Assembly (NCBI GenBank): GCA_934098525.1 | Contig: CAKONZ010000003.1 | Location: forward strand, 70,689 to 134,688 | From: an uncultured Bacilli bacterium | GTDB taxonomy: Bacteria > Bacillota_I > Bacilli_A > RF39 > UBA660 | Direction of reading: 5' to 3' | Length of the DNA stretch: 64,000 nucleotides | In this document: positions 33,228 through 42,313 of the stretch, piece by piece | Layout of the letters: the number at the start of each line of letters is the position of its first letter | Position numbering within the stretch: the first letter of the stretch is position 1 | Translations under genes and position numbers: made by a program | Notes under the pieces: model-generated | What the model was told of the DNA's origin: nothing | What the model saw: only the letters and a program-made list of their open reading frames with translations | The model's database searches: none

Positions 33228-36164
33228 ATGTACTTGAAAGAAATTAAAATTTCTGGGTTTAAATCATTTGCAGACAAAATAAATATAAATTTAGATGATG
33301 ATATTACATGTATAGTTGGTCCGAATGGTAGTGGAAAGAGTAATATTGTTGATGCCGTTCGTTGGGTTTTAGGAGAACAATCTGTTAAGTCTCTTAGAGG
33401 TTCAAATAATATGACTGATGTTATTTTTTCGGGAAGTAAGTCAAGAAATCCACTTAATTTAGCATCTGTTACACTTGTTTTTGATAATTCCGATTCTTAT
33501 TTAAAAGTCCCTTATACTGAAATTTCTGTTACTCGTAAAGTGTATAGAAGTGGTGAAAATGAATATTTGATTAATAATGAAAAATGTAGATTAAAAGATA
33601 TATCTGATTTATTTTTAGATTCTGGTATGGGAAAATATGCTTTTAATATTATATCTCAAGGTGAGGTTGGAAAGATTATAAGTGATTCACCATATGAGAG
33701 AAGAGTAATTTTTGAAGAAGCAGCTGGAGTTTTAAAATATAAAAAGAGAAAAGAAGAGGCTTTGAAGAAGTTGGATAGAACAAATGATAATTTGATTCGT
33801 GTGAAAGATATTATAGGTGAGTTAAATGAACAAATAGATCCTTTAAGAGAACAATCTGAAGCCGCTAAGGATTATTTGGATGCTAAGAAGAGGCTTGAAG
33901 ATATTGAAATAGCACTTATTGCTAATGATTTAGAAAAGTATAATTTGTCTTATCAAAAGGGATTAAAAAATATAGAAAGTATTCAAAATGAAATAGCTTT
34001 GTTAGGCAGTAAAAATGCTAATTCTTCAGTTGATATTGAAAGTAAAAAGACTGATTTAAATGAAATAAATTATAAAATAGTTGACCTTAATAATAAATAT
34101 ATTTCTTTAACTAAAGAAGAGGAAAAACTTAATGGAGAGAAGAACATAATTAAAGAAAGAAGTAAGTATGATAGTGAAAATGTAAAGGTTCATGAAAATA
34201 TTGTTAATCTTAAAGAGAAGAAACTTTCAATTAATAATAAATTGTTGTCTTTGAGGACTGATAAGGATATTTTAGAAAATAAAATAAATGATATAAATAT
34301 TAAAATTAATGATTGTAATAAGAAACTTAATGTTTTAAATTCTGAGAATAATAAATTATTTAATTTAAGTAATTTAAAAAGGGGAAATGCTTCTGATTTA
34401 GATGTTAAGATAAAGTCTTTAAGTAATTATATTGAACAGGGAGGTAATACTCCTATTAGTGTTAAAAAGGTACTATCTAATCCTAAGTTAAAGGGATTAC
34501 ATAATACTATATCTAGATTGGTTGAGATTGATGATGAATATTTGGTAGCGTTTAATGTAGCTTTAGGTGGTGCTAAGGACTATGTTGTTGTTGATAATCC
34601 TAATGTTGCAAAAAATGCTATTGATTATTTAAAAGAGAATAACTTAGGTAGGGTTACTTTTTTTCCACTAGATGTTATTAAACCTAGATATATAGATGAT
34701 GAGTTTATAAATATTTTGAAAAAATGTGAAGGTTTTATTGATGTTTTGGCTAATAAAATTAGTTATGATAATAAATATAGAAACATTGTTTTTAATCAAT
34801 TAGGAAATGTTGTATTGGTTAGTGATATAGATTCTGCTAATGTTATTAGTAAAAAAATTAATAACAAGTATAAAATCGTTACTTTATCTGGAGAAGTTAT
34901 TAATGTAGGAGGTTCTATTACTGGTGGTAGTATTAAGAATAAATCAGTTATTAGTGAAAAGTATGAACTTAATAGTTTAATTTCTGAAAGAGAAGGTATT
35001 ATAGAAGAAATAAAAAATATAGAAGATAAGAAACAAAAAATTATTGAGGAAATTAAAGAATTACAAGGTAGTTTATTTGATATAGAAAAAGAAAAGTTGT
35101 TACTTAATGAAGAGTTAAGTGTTAAAAGAGAAGTGTTTAATTCGACTAAGAAAGAGTTTGAAAATATAGATTTGGAATTAAGTAATTTGAATGATTTGGT
35201 AAATGATAATTTAAAGGATGAAGAGGATAGAGTTTTAAATAAGTATTACGAGGTTTTAAATAAAAAAGAAGAATTAGAAAAAGAAATAGAAGTAGTTAAT
35301 AAAACTAAAGATTCTATTACTAATGAAATAGAACAAATTGAAGCTAATTTGAAGGTGTTTAATTCGGAAATAAGAGAGAAGGAAAATGTTTTAAAAGAGT
35401 TAGAAATTAATAATACAAAGTTAAGTGTAAAGATGGATAATTTACTTGATATTTTAAGTGAAACTTACTCTATGACATTTGAAAAAGCTAAAGCTAATTA
35501 TATATTAGAAATAGATGAAGATATAGCACGAAAGAGTGTTAATGAACTTAAGAATAGAATTAAAAAAATAGGAAATGTAAATATTGGTGCTATTGAAGAA
35601 TTTGAACGTGTAAGTGTTAGATATGATTTCTTGTTAAAGCAGAGTAAAGATTTAGAAAGTGCTAGTTTAAAGCTATTAGAAATTATTGATGAACTTGATC
35701 AAGTTATGAAGGATAGTTTTGTTAAAACTTATAAACAAATAGAACTTGAATTTAATAATGTTTTTAGAGAGTTGTTTGGTGGTGGTAGTGCTAAATTACA
35801 ACTTACGGATAAGGATAATATTTTAGAAACTGGTGTTGATATAGTTGTTACTCCTCCTGGCAAAAAAGTTTCTACTATATCTCTTCTTTCTGGTGGTGAG
35901 AAGACATTAACTGCTATTAGTTTGCTTTTTGCTATTTTAAATATTAAAAAAATTCCTTTTTGTTTATTTGATGAGGTTGAGGCTGCATTAGATGAGGCTA
36001 ATGTTGATAGAGTTGGAGCATATTTCAAAAAGTATATCAATAAAACTCAGCTTATTATAATAACACATAAGAAAAAAACTATGGAGTATGCTAAAACACT
36101 TTATGGTATTACAATGCAAGAATCTGGTGTGTCAAAACTTGTAAGTGTTAAATTGGTTAATTAG
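33228..36164 (+). CDS. smc: Chromosome segregation ATPase SMC, short form
   Basis: SMC forms the condensin ring with ScpA and ScpB. The N-terminal Walker A GPNGSGKSN is at residues 32-40, and GFKSFADK precedes it. A hinge lies near residues 400-530 (GGAKDYVVVDNPNVAKNAID, then GGSITGGS). Long coiled coils flank it. The ABC signature LLSGGEKTLTA and Walker B FCLFDEVEAALDEAN lie near the C-terminus. At 978 residues it is about 200 shorter than Bacillus SMC, close to Mollicutes proteins; the coiled arms must be shorter. The ribosome binding site is GAAGGTG. Confidence 0.96.
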   Translation: MYLKEIKISGFKSFADKININLDDDITCIVGPNGSGKSNIVDAVRWVLGEQSVKSLRGSNNMTDVIFSGSKSRNPLNLASVTLVFDNSDSYLKVPYTEISVTRKVYRSGENEYLINNEKCRLKDISDLFLDSGMGKYAFNIISQGEVGKIISDSPYERRVIFEEAAGVLKYKKRKEEALKKLDRTNDNLIRVKDIIGELNEQIDPLREQSEAAKDYLDAKKRLEDIEIALIANDLEKYNLSYQKGLKNIESIQNEIALLGSKNANSSVDIESKKTDLNEINYKIVDLNNKYISLTKEEEKLNGEKNIIKERSKYDSENVKVHENIVNLKEKKLSINNKLLSLRTDKDILENKINDINIKINDCNKKLNVLNSENNKLFNLSNLKRGNASDLDVKIKSLSNYIEQGGNTPISVKKVLSNPKLKGLHNTISRLVEIDDEYLVAFNVALGGAKDYVVVDNPNVAKNAIDYLKENNLGRVTFFPLDVIKPRYIDDEFINILKKCEGFIDVLANKISYDNKYRNIVFNQLGNVVLVSDIDSANVISKKINNKYKIVTLSGEVINVGGSITGGSIKNKSVISEKYELNSLISEREGIIEEIKNIEDKKQKIIEEIKELQGSLFDIEKEKLLLNEELSVKREVFNSTKKEFENIDLELSNLNDLVNDNLKDEEDRVLNKYYEVLNKKEELEKEIEVVNKTKDSITNEIEQIEANLKVFNSEIREKENVLKELEINNTKLSVKMDNLLDILSETYSMTFEKAKANYILEIDEDIARKSVNELKNRIKKIGNVNIGAIEEFERVSVRYDFLLKQSKDLESASLKLLEIIDELDQVMKDSFVKTYKQIELEFNNVFRELFGGGSAKLQLTDKDNILETGVDIVVTPPGKKVSTISLLSGGEKTLTAISLLFAILNIKKIPFCLFDEVEAALDEANVDRVGAYFKKYINKTQLIIITHKKKTMEYAKTLYGITMQESGVSKLVSVKLVN

Positions 36165-36173
36165 GAGGTTATT

Positions 36174-36608
36174 ATGAAGATTAATTATAAAAAGATGAGA
36201 GATAATGCAAAGGTACCTTTTTATGGAAGTGATTTGGCAGCTGCAGCTGATTTATATGCTTGTTGTGATGATTTGGTTGTTAAACCTTTTGAAACTGTTA
36301 TTATTCCGACAGGTATAGCATTGGAAATTCCTGATGGATATGCAGCTTTTATATATGCTAGAAGTTCTTTGGGGATCAAAGAAGGGCTTGCTCCTGCTAA
36401 TAAGGTTGGTGTTATAGATGCTGATTATAGGGGAGAAATTATGGTTGGTTTATATAATCATTCTGATGTTGAAAGAACTATATTTCGTGGTGAGAGAATT
36501 GCTCAAATGGTGATAGCACCATTTATAAAAGCTGATTTTTGTGAAGTTGATGAGTTGAGTGTTACTAATCGTGGTGATGGTAGATTTGGCTCTACTGGAA
36601 AAAAATAA
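36174..36608 (+). CDS. dut: dUTP diphosphatase
   Basis: This 144-residue trimeric dUTPase hydrolyses dUTP to dUMP and keeps uracil out of DNA. All five motifs are visible: AAAADLYA-like SDLAAAADLYA, ARSSLG, GVIDADYRGEI, GERIAQMVI, and the C-terminal RGDGRFGSTG. It lies 9 bases after smc with AGGAGG upstream, so it is probably co-transcribed with smc. Confidence 0.96.
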   Translation: MKINYKKMRDNAKVPFYGSDLAAAADLYACCDDLVVKPFETVIIPTGIALEIPDGYAAFIYARSSLGIKEGLAPANKVGVIDADYRGEIMVGLYNHSDVERTIFRGERIAQMVIAPFIKADFCEVDELSVTNRGDGRFGSTGKK

Positions 36609-36634
36609 AAGAAGTTTTTTAACTTCTTTTAAAT
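36607..36634. terminator. Bidirectional terminator between dut and def
   Basis: AAAAGAAGTT and AACTTCTTTT form a perfect 10-bp stem with a four-T loop. Confidence 0.85.
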
Positions 36635-37180
36635 TGCTCTGTATATATTTTCTCCTTTATAAGGATTTTTAGGATCTATGTGGTCATAAAATAATATTCC
36701 ATTTAGATGATCGATTTCATGTTGAAAGGCAATTGCTAATTCTTCTCTTGCTCTTATTTTTATTTGATTTCCTTCTGTATCATAACCTGATATTGTAACT
36801 CTTGCATATCTTGGTACAATTCCTTCTACATCTCTATTTACGCTTAGGCATCCTTCGCCCTCTTCAACGTAAATTTTTTCTTCTGAATTACTAATTATCT
36901 TAGGATTTATTATTACATATGTTTTAAAAGTTTCTTTTATTTCTTGTTCATGTACTATTACTAAATATCTTTTAGGAATTCCTAATTGGATAGCAGCCAT
37001 ACCCATTCCTGGTCTTAAATTGTATTTTTTTGCTAGTTTGTCTATTTGACTGTTTGTTAAATATTCTGTAATTAGTTCGATTGCTTTTTTATCTTCATTT
37101 GTTAATGGAAATGTTACTTCTTTACTTGTTAATCTTAGTCTTTTATCTTTCTCATCTAAAATATCTTCATTTTTAAGCAT
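36629..37180 (-). CDS. def: Peptide deformylase
   Basis: Def removes the formyl group from new proteins; 183 residues, as in Gram-positive type 2 enzymes. Motif 1 is GMGMAAIQLG (usually GxGLAAxQ), motif 2 EGCLSV contains the metal Cys, and motif 3 QHEIDHLNG gives the two His ligands and the catalytic Glu. ATG 37180 with GAGGTGA upstream is chosen; the frame extends 14 codons further to 37222 without support. TATAAT on the minus strand (37210-37205) is a plausible -10 box. Confidence 0.95.
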   Translation of the reverse strand: MLKNEDILDEKDKRLRLTSKEVTFPLTNEDKKAIELITEYLTNSQIDKLAKKYNLRPGMGMAAIQLGIPKRYLVIVHEQEIKETFKTYVIINPKIISNSEEKIYVEEGEGCLSVNRDVEGIVPRYARVTISGYDTEGNQIKIRAREELAIAFQHEIDHLNGILFYDHIDPKNPYKGENIYRAI

Positions 37181-37222
37181 ATACTTCACCTCAAAACTAG
37201 GTATATTATAACATAAAAGCAT

Positions 37223-37248
37223 AAAAAAAGAAATAGCAAATGCTATTT
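37223..37248 (-). terminator. Terminator of the YjcZ-like gene
   Basis: On the minus strand AAATAGC and GCTATTT form a 7-bp stem followed by CTTTTTTT. Confidence 0.75.
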
Positions 37249-37263
37249 ACTTTTTAAAATGAA

Positions 37264-37428
37264 TTAATTATTCCAAGATCTTGCTCCTAAAATAATGATA
37301 AGTAAAATAAATAATACTAAAATAATTGCATATCCACCGCCAAAGCCGCCATAATTACCGCATTGTGGCATACTTGAGCAGCAACTTCCTGTATTTCCAT
37401 AACCGTATGAATTTCCGTAATAATACAT
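37264..37428 (-). CDS. YjcZ-like small membrane protein
   Basis: This short ORF of 54 residues has a Tyr/Gly/Cys-rich head (MYYYGNSYGYGNTGSCC) and a single hydrophobic tail (GGGYAIILVLFILLIII) ending ARSWNN. That matches the YjcZ/CsgCA family of small sporulation-associated proteins, whose function is not well known. A strong AAAGGAGGGTG ribosome binding site precedes the ATG on the minus strand and a terminator follows the stop, so it is a real transcription unit. Confidence 0.85.
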   Translation of the reverse strand: MYYYGNSYGYGNTGSCCSSMPQCGNYGGFGGGYAIILVLFILLIIILGARSWNN

Positions 37429-37564
37429 AAGCACCCTCCTTTTTTTATCTACTATAGTTTATTGCTTATTGTTGCTTTTTGACATTATAAATAACTAGTT
37501 TTTTAAACTTTTGATATAAAAAAATTTTATTATATGATATATTATTATAGAGGTAGGATGTTTT

Positions 37565-38710
37565 ATGATTTTAAAATATTTAACTAAAATTGTAAAAAGA
37601 TTTGATATAAGATTATTGATATGTTCTATAGTGTTATTTTCTATAGGACTTTTGATGATATATTCTGCTTCTAATGTTACTGCTATTATAAATGATGCTA
37701 CTCCTGGAAGATATTTTTATAAGGAATTATTATTTTTGATTTCGGGATTATTTATTTGTAGTATATTTATATTATTTGGCACTAAACATTATTATAAAAT
37801 GTTTTCTATAGGAATAGGTATCATTGCTACTAGTATGATTTGCTTGTTTATATATGGAGAAGCTGTTAATGGAGCTTATAACTGGATAGGATATAAAGGA
37901 TTTGGTATTCAACCAAGTGAGTTTGCAAAAGTATTTATTATTCCTATTCTTGCTGTTTATTATGAAAAAAATAAGAATTATTCTGATGATTTAATGAAGA
38001 TGATTTTGCCATTGATTTTATCTGCTGTTTTGGCAGGATTTATAATTTTACAAAATGACTATGGTACTGCTTTTATTTTTATTTTACTAGTTGGTTTTAT
38101 ATTTTTAATGTCTCCTGCATCTGCAAAAATAAAAAGAAATGTTGTATTTGTTTGTATGGGAATATTTATTGTGTTTTTACTTGCTATATTAGTTGGTGGT
38201 AATAAAATAATTGATCAGGATAAAATTGATAGATTTAATATTTCTAAGCCTTGTGAAAGATTTTTAACATCAGGAAATCAATTGTGTAATAGTTATATTG
38301 CTATAAATGGAGGAGGACTTTTTGGAAAAGGATTAGGAAATAGTACTCAAAAATATTTATATTTACCAGAAGCCCATACTGACTTTATTTTTTCTATTTT
38401 TGTTGAGGAATTAGGTTTTGTTGGTGCCATTGTTTTAATTCTTCTATATATGTTTTTACTTTTGAGAATTTATTTTGATGGAAAAAATGCTTTAAGAGTT
38501 TCTCATAAACTTATATGTTATGGTGTTTGTGTATATTTGTTGTTACATATTCTTATTAATTTAGGTGGTGTTATGGGAATTATACCACTTACTGGAGTTC
38601 CTTTAGTGTTTATGAGTTATGGTGGTAGTATTTGTTGGTGTGTTTTGCTTTCTTTAGCAATGGTTCAAAGAGTTAATTATGAAACTTATGTAAAAAAGGC
38701 TAGGAAATAA
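37565..38710 (+). CDS. ftsW: SEDS-family glycan polymerase (FtsW/RodA/SpoVE)
   Basis: The 381-residue membrane protein has about ten helices. Family signatures are NGAYNWIGYKGFGIQPSEFAK, the loop LPEAHTDFIFSIFVEELGF and the C-terminal GVPLVFMSYGGS. SEDS proteins polymerise lipid II into glycan strands together with a class B PBP. FtsW, RodA and SpoVE are hard to separate; the HTDFIF loop and the C-terminus favour FtsW. The ribosome binding site is AGGTAGGATG. It is followed after 36 bases by comEA, an unusual partner. Confidence 0.87.
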   Translation: MILKYLTKIVKRFDIRLLICSIVLFSIGLLMIYSASNVTAIINDATPGRYFYKELLFLISGLFICSIFILFGTKHYYKMFSIGIGIIATSMICLFIYGEAVNGAYNWIGYKGFGIQPSEFAKVFIIPILAVYYEKNKNYSDDLMKMILPLILSAVLAGFIILQNDYGTAFIFILLVGFIFLMSPASAKIKRNVVFVCMGIFIVFLLAILVGGNKIIDQDKIDRFNISKPCERFLTSGNQLCNSYIAINGGGLFGKGLGNSTQKYLYLPEAHTDFIFSIFVEELGFVGAIVLILLYMFLLLRIYFDGKNALRVSHKLICYGVCVYLLLHILINLGGVMGIIPLTGVPLVFMSYGGSICWCVLLSLAMVQRVNYETYVKKARK

Positions 38711-38746
38711 TCCTTCTGTGGTTAATGATATCATAGGAGGTTTTTT

Positions 38747-39469
38747 ATGGAAAAATTTAAATTTATGTTTGAAAAATATAAAATATATATTATTGGTGTT
38801 TGTGTGTTTTTAATGGGTTTGTTTTTGGAATTAGGAGGATTTTGGTTTTATAATAAGTATATTCTTAAAAAAATGAATGTGTTTAAAAATGATTATGTAA
38901 ATATAGAAAAAGAGGAAGCTATTGATTCTTCTGATAAAGCCATTGTTGAAGAGAAGAAAGATATATTTGTTGATATAAAAGGAGAAGTTGTTAATCCTGG
39001 TGTTTATTCTATTAAAGAGAATAGTAGAATAATTGATGTGGTTAATTTGGCTGGAGGATTAACTGATAAAGCTGATACTAGCGCTAATAATATGAGTAAG
39101 TTATTAAAAGATGAAATGGTTATTATTATTTATAGTAAAGATGAAATTTTAAATTATAAAAAAGTTAAAGAAGAGGAGGGCAAGGTATTTGATGAGTGTA
39201 ATAATAATGAAAAGAATATTACTAATGATTCTTGCTATAATGTAGATAACAGCGTAAAAGATAATGATAATAATAACAAGTTAATTAATATTAATGAAGC
39301 TTCTGTTGATAAGCTAATGCTTGTTACAGGAATTGGAAAATCAAAAGCAGAGAAGATAGTTGAATATAGAAATAAAAATGGTAGATTTGAAAAATTAGAA
39401 GATATAATGAATGTTTCTGGGATAGGAGAGGCATTATTTGAAAAAATTAAAGAATATATTTGCATCTAA
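38747..39469 (+). CDS. comEA: Competence DNA-binding protein ComEA
   Basis: The 240-residue protein has an N-terminal membrane helix (about residues 12-33), an SLBB domain (DIKGEVVNPGVYSI, ... VVNLAGGLTDKAD) and a C-terminal helix-hairpin-helix pair (ININEASVDKLMLVTGIG, ... IMNVSGIGEALFEKIKEYI). ComEA binds incoming double-stranded DNA outside the membrane. An acidic, Asn-rich linker separates the domains. It overlaps comEC by 32 bases, the standard arrangement. The start has AGGAGG upstream. Confidence 0.95.
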   Translation: MEKFKFMFEKYKIYIIGVCVFLMGLFLELGGFWFYNKYILKKMNVFKNDYVNIEKEEAIDSSDKAIVEEKKDIFVDIKGEVVNPGVYSIKENSRIIDVVNLAGGLTDKADTSANNMSKLLKDEMVIIIYSKDEILNYKKVKEEEGKVFDECNNNEKNITNDSCYNVDNSVKDNDNNNKLININEASVDKLMLVTGIGKSKAEKIVEYRNKNGRFEKLEDIMNVSGIGEALFEKIKEYICI

Positions 39470-41501
39470 TATATTTTATTATGTTGTAATATTTTTTTCT
39501 TTTGTTTATTTTTTATTTTATATAAATATAGAACATATTAGTAAATATGATAATTTTGATAATTTAAAACTTAAAATAGTTTCTATTAATTATATTGATG
39601 ATGGTTATAAGTTTATTTTGAAAGGAAAGGAAAAGTTAATAGCGTATTATTATACAGATAAAAAAGAAAATTATAATCTAGGAGATATTATATTAATTTC
39701 TGGTGAAAAGAAAGATATTTACAATAATACTGTTGATAATACTTTTAATTATAAAAAGTATTTATATAATCAAGGAATATATAATGTTATTGAAATTACT
39801 GATATAAATAAAGTTAAAAGTAATAGAAATATATTTTATTCTATGAAAACATACCTTATAAATAGAGGAAGAAAATTAAGTAATTCATATCCCTATGTTA
39901 ATAGTTTAATACTAGGTAATAATAGTTTTTTGGATGATGATGTATTAGAGTCTTATAGAAATAATGGTATAAGTCATTTGTTTGCTATATCTGGACTTCA
40001 TATTTCTGTGTTCATGATGATTATTAATAAAATATTATCAAGGTTTGGAATCGGAGAAAAGAAAAGATGTATAATAATTGTTTTGTTTCTTTTGTATTAT
40101 ATGTTTTTGACTAATTTTTCTATGTCTGTTATGCGTGGAGGCATATTTACTATATTGATTCTTATTAATAAGTTGTTGAAACTTGATATTAAAACTATTA
40201 ATTTACTTCTTTTTACACTTGCGATTATTATTTTTATAAATCCGTTGTTTTTATATAATCTTGGATTACAGTTTTCTTATATTATAACTTTATTTTTAAT
40301 ACTTTATAAGGATATTATAAATAGATTTAAAAATGGTATTTTAAAACTTTTGTTAACATCTTTTCTTTCGTTTATTGTGGCTTATCCAATTACGGTTAAT
40401 AATTTTTTTCAGGTTAATTTTTTGTCGATTTTGTATAATATTTTTTTTGTTCCTTATGTTTCTTATATTTTACTTCCATTTACGCTTATTTCTTATTTGT
40501 TTCCTTTTTTTGATAATCTCTTATATTTATTAATTAAGATTATTGAACGGGCATCACTAATTTTAGAACAATTTGACACTTTTAAAATTATTATGTGTAA
40601 ACTTGATTTGTCAATTGTGGTGTCATATTATGTCGTGTTGTGTATACTTTTGTCGTTTGCTAAAAAACGTAAAGTAAAATATTTGTTCTTCATTTTTTTC
40701 TTTTATTTTATGCATTTTATTAACCCTTTTAAAAATTCTAATTATGTGTATATGTTTGATGTTAATCAGGGGGACTCCATTCTTATTAATGTAAATAATA
40801 ATGTTACTCTTATTGATACTGGAGGTGTTGTCATGTATAGTGACAATAACTATACATATCAATTGTCGAATAATAGAATATTACCGTATTTAAAGTCAAA
40901 AGGAATTAGAAAAATAGATAATTTATTAATTAGTCATGGTGATTTTGATCATATGGGGGAGGCTGTTAATATAGTTAATAATTTTAAAGTAGGTAAAGTT
41001 ATTTTTAATTGCGGAAGTTATAATGAATTAGAAAGGGATTTAATTGATGTATTAAATAAGAAAAATATTAAGTATTATTCTTGTGTTGATGAGATAGAAA
41101 TAGATAGTTATAAATTAAAATTTCTTAATACTAAAGATTACGATAATGAAAATGACAATTCAAATGTTGTTTATTTCAATTATAATAATATTAAATTTTT
41201 GTTTATGGGTGATGCAGGAATTAATAGAGAAAAAGATATATTAAAAAAGTATAGTTTAGAAAAAATAGATTTTTTAAAAGTCGGACATCATGGTTCAAAT
41301 ACTTCTAGTGGCGAAGAATTTATAAATAATATTAATCCTAAATATAGTCTAATTAGTGTTGGTAAAAATAATAGATATGGTCATCCTAAGGATAGTGTAT
41401 TAAATACTTTAAAAGATAGTAAAATTTATAGAACTGATAAAGATGGAAGTGTAGAAATAAAATTAAAAGATTATTATAATATTAGAACTTGTAGTCCATA
41501 A
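39438..41501 (+). CDS. comEC: DNA uptake channel ComEC/Rec2
   Basis: The 687-residue protein starts at a TTG inside comEA with AGGAGAG eight bases upstream. It has an N-terminal OB-like domain, a Competence domain with many helices (NNGISHLFAISGLHISVFMM is the core signature), and a C-terminal metallo-beta-lactamase-like domain (about residues 430-687) with SHGDFDHMGEA and LKVGHHGSNTS. ComEC carries single-stranded DNA across the membrane. All domains look intact, but competence cannot be concluded from this pair alone. Confidence 0.94.
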   Translation: MKKLKNIFASNIFYYVVIFFSFVYFLFYINIEHISKYDNFDNLKLKIVSINYIDDGYKFILKGKEKLIAYYYTDKKENYNLGDIILISGEKKDIYNNTVDNTFNYKKYLYNQGIYNVIEITDINKVKSNRNIFYSMKTYLINRGRKLSNSYPYVNSLILGNNSFLDDDVLESYRNNGISHLFAISGLHISVFMMIINKILSRFGIGEKKRCIIIVLFLLYYMFLTNFSMSVMRGGIFTILILINKLLKLDIKTINLLLFTLAIIIFINPLFLYNLGLQFSYIITLFLILYKDIINRFKNGILKLLLTSFLSFIVAYPITVNNFFQVNFLSILYNIFFVPYVSYILLPFTLISYLFPFFDNLLYLLIKIIERASLILEQFDTFKIIMCKLDLSIVVSYYVVLCILLSFAKKRKVKYLFFIFFFYFMHFINPFKNSNYVYMFDVNQGDSILINVNNNVTLIDTGGVVMYSDNNYTYQLSNNRILPYLKSKGIRKIDNLLISHGDFDHMGEAVNIVNNFKVGKVIFNCGSYNELERDLIDVLNKKNIKYYSCVDEIEIDSYKLKFLNTKDYDNENDNSNVVYFNYNNIKFLFMGDAGINREKDILKKYSLEKIDFLKVGHHGSNTSSGEEFINNINPKYSLISVGKNNRYGHPKDSVLNTLKDSKIYRTDKDGSVEIKLKDYYNIRTCSP

Positions 41502-41632
41502 GAAAATAATTTTTGATAGTAGGAAATGTATTATTTTAATAGTTTGATAAACAATATTGTATTTCAATATAAAAGTTATATATTTCTAACATTTTGTATT
41601 AAAATAGTATTTTTCTAGTGTTAAAATTATTA

Positions 41633-41658
41633 TTGATGTGAGAAATATATCACATCAA
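41633..41658 (+). promoter_or_regulatory. Inverted repeat upstream of the decayed HTH cassette
   Basis: TTGATGTGA and TCACATCAA form perfect 9-base arms around an 8-base centre, ending next to the ribosome binding site of the 41669 gene. It may be an operator for the adjacent XRE-type regulator or an mRNA hairpin; no T run follows, so it is not a terminator. Confidence 0.5.
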
Positions 41659-41668
41659 GGGGAATATT

Positions 41669-41929
41669 ATGAAAGATAAAGTAAAATTAAAAGAAATACT
41701 GGCATCACATATCATTATTGCTATCTTAATCGCAATTTATTACTGGTGTTGGGCTAGAAATGATTGGAAGGGTTATTATGTAACAATACAAAATACAATA
41801 GGAATATTTGCTTTTTTATTTTTTATTGTACAATCTATTCGAATTTCGAAATATAAAAGGGAAGTAAATGATGAAATGTCAATTGTTAGAGTTATGTTAT
41901 TTTATATTATAGACAAAAAAGGATGTTAA
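41669..41929 (+). CDS. Small membrane protein, partner of an HTH gene
   Basis: The 86-residue protein has two predicted helices (around residues 10-28 and 42-58: IIIAILIAIYYWCW and IGIFAFLFFIVQSI) and a short basic loop. I do not recognise a named family. Small two-helix proteins encoded directly before a Cro/CI-type HTH gene are common in Firmicutes; here the HTH gene begins two bases downstream and is broken. The C-terminus (VMLFYIIDKKGC) may be altered as well. The ribosome binding site is AAGGGGA. Confidence 0.6.
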   Translation: MKDKVKLKEILASHIIIAILIAIYYWCWARNDWKGYYVTIQNTIGIFAFLFFIVQSIRISKYKREVNDEMSIVRVMLFYIIDKKGC

Positions 41930-41930
41930 A

Positions 41931-42137
41931 ATGAAACTTATAACTAAAATAAAAGAATATCGTGAAAAAATGGGTATGAAGCAATCCGAATTAGCTGAAC
42001 TTGTGAATATCAGAAGAGAGACTATTGTATGCTTATAAAATGGAAAGTATAATCCATCATTACGATTGGCTATGGATATTGCAAAAGTTTTTAATGTACA
42101 AGTTGAGGATTTATTTTCATTTATTGATGAAAAATAA
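41931..42137 (+). pseudogene. XRE-family HTH regulator with an in-frame stop
   Basis: The frame encodes a complete 68-codon Cro/CI-type protein: KLITKIKEYREKMGMKQSEL, then AELVNIRRETIVCL, a TAA at 42036-42038, and then NGKYNPSLRLAMDIAKVFNV and VEDLFSFIDEK. The usual consensus at the break is an Arg/Leu-Glu-Asn-Gly stretch, so TAA stands in place of a Glu codon (one base change). The rest has no frameshift, so the lesion is recent or a sequencing error. A truncated 35-residue product would lack the recognition helix end. Confidence 0.8.
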
Positions 42138-42167
42138 GTTACTATTTAATAATAGTTTATAGAGTAT

Positions 42168-42192
42168 AAGATCTAGAAATAGATCTTTTTTT
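42168..42192 (+). terminator. Terminator after the HTH pseudogene
   Basis: AAGATCTA and TAGATCTT form a perfect 8-bp stem with a GAAA loop and a T run. Confidence 0.85.
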
Positions 42193-42313
42193 GTAATTTA
42201 TAAGGTTTTTTATACTAAAATTATGAATTAACTTATAGTTTAGAAAATATTTAAAGTGAAAAGTTGCAATATAGATATATTAATGTTAGACTATTTATAG
42301 TAGGTGATGTGAG

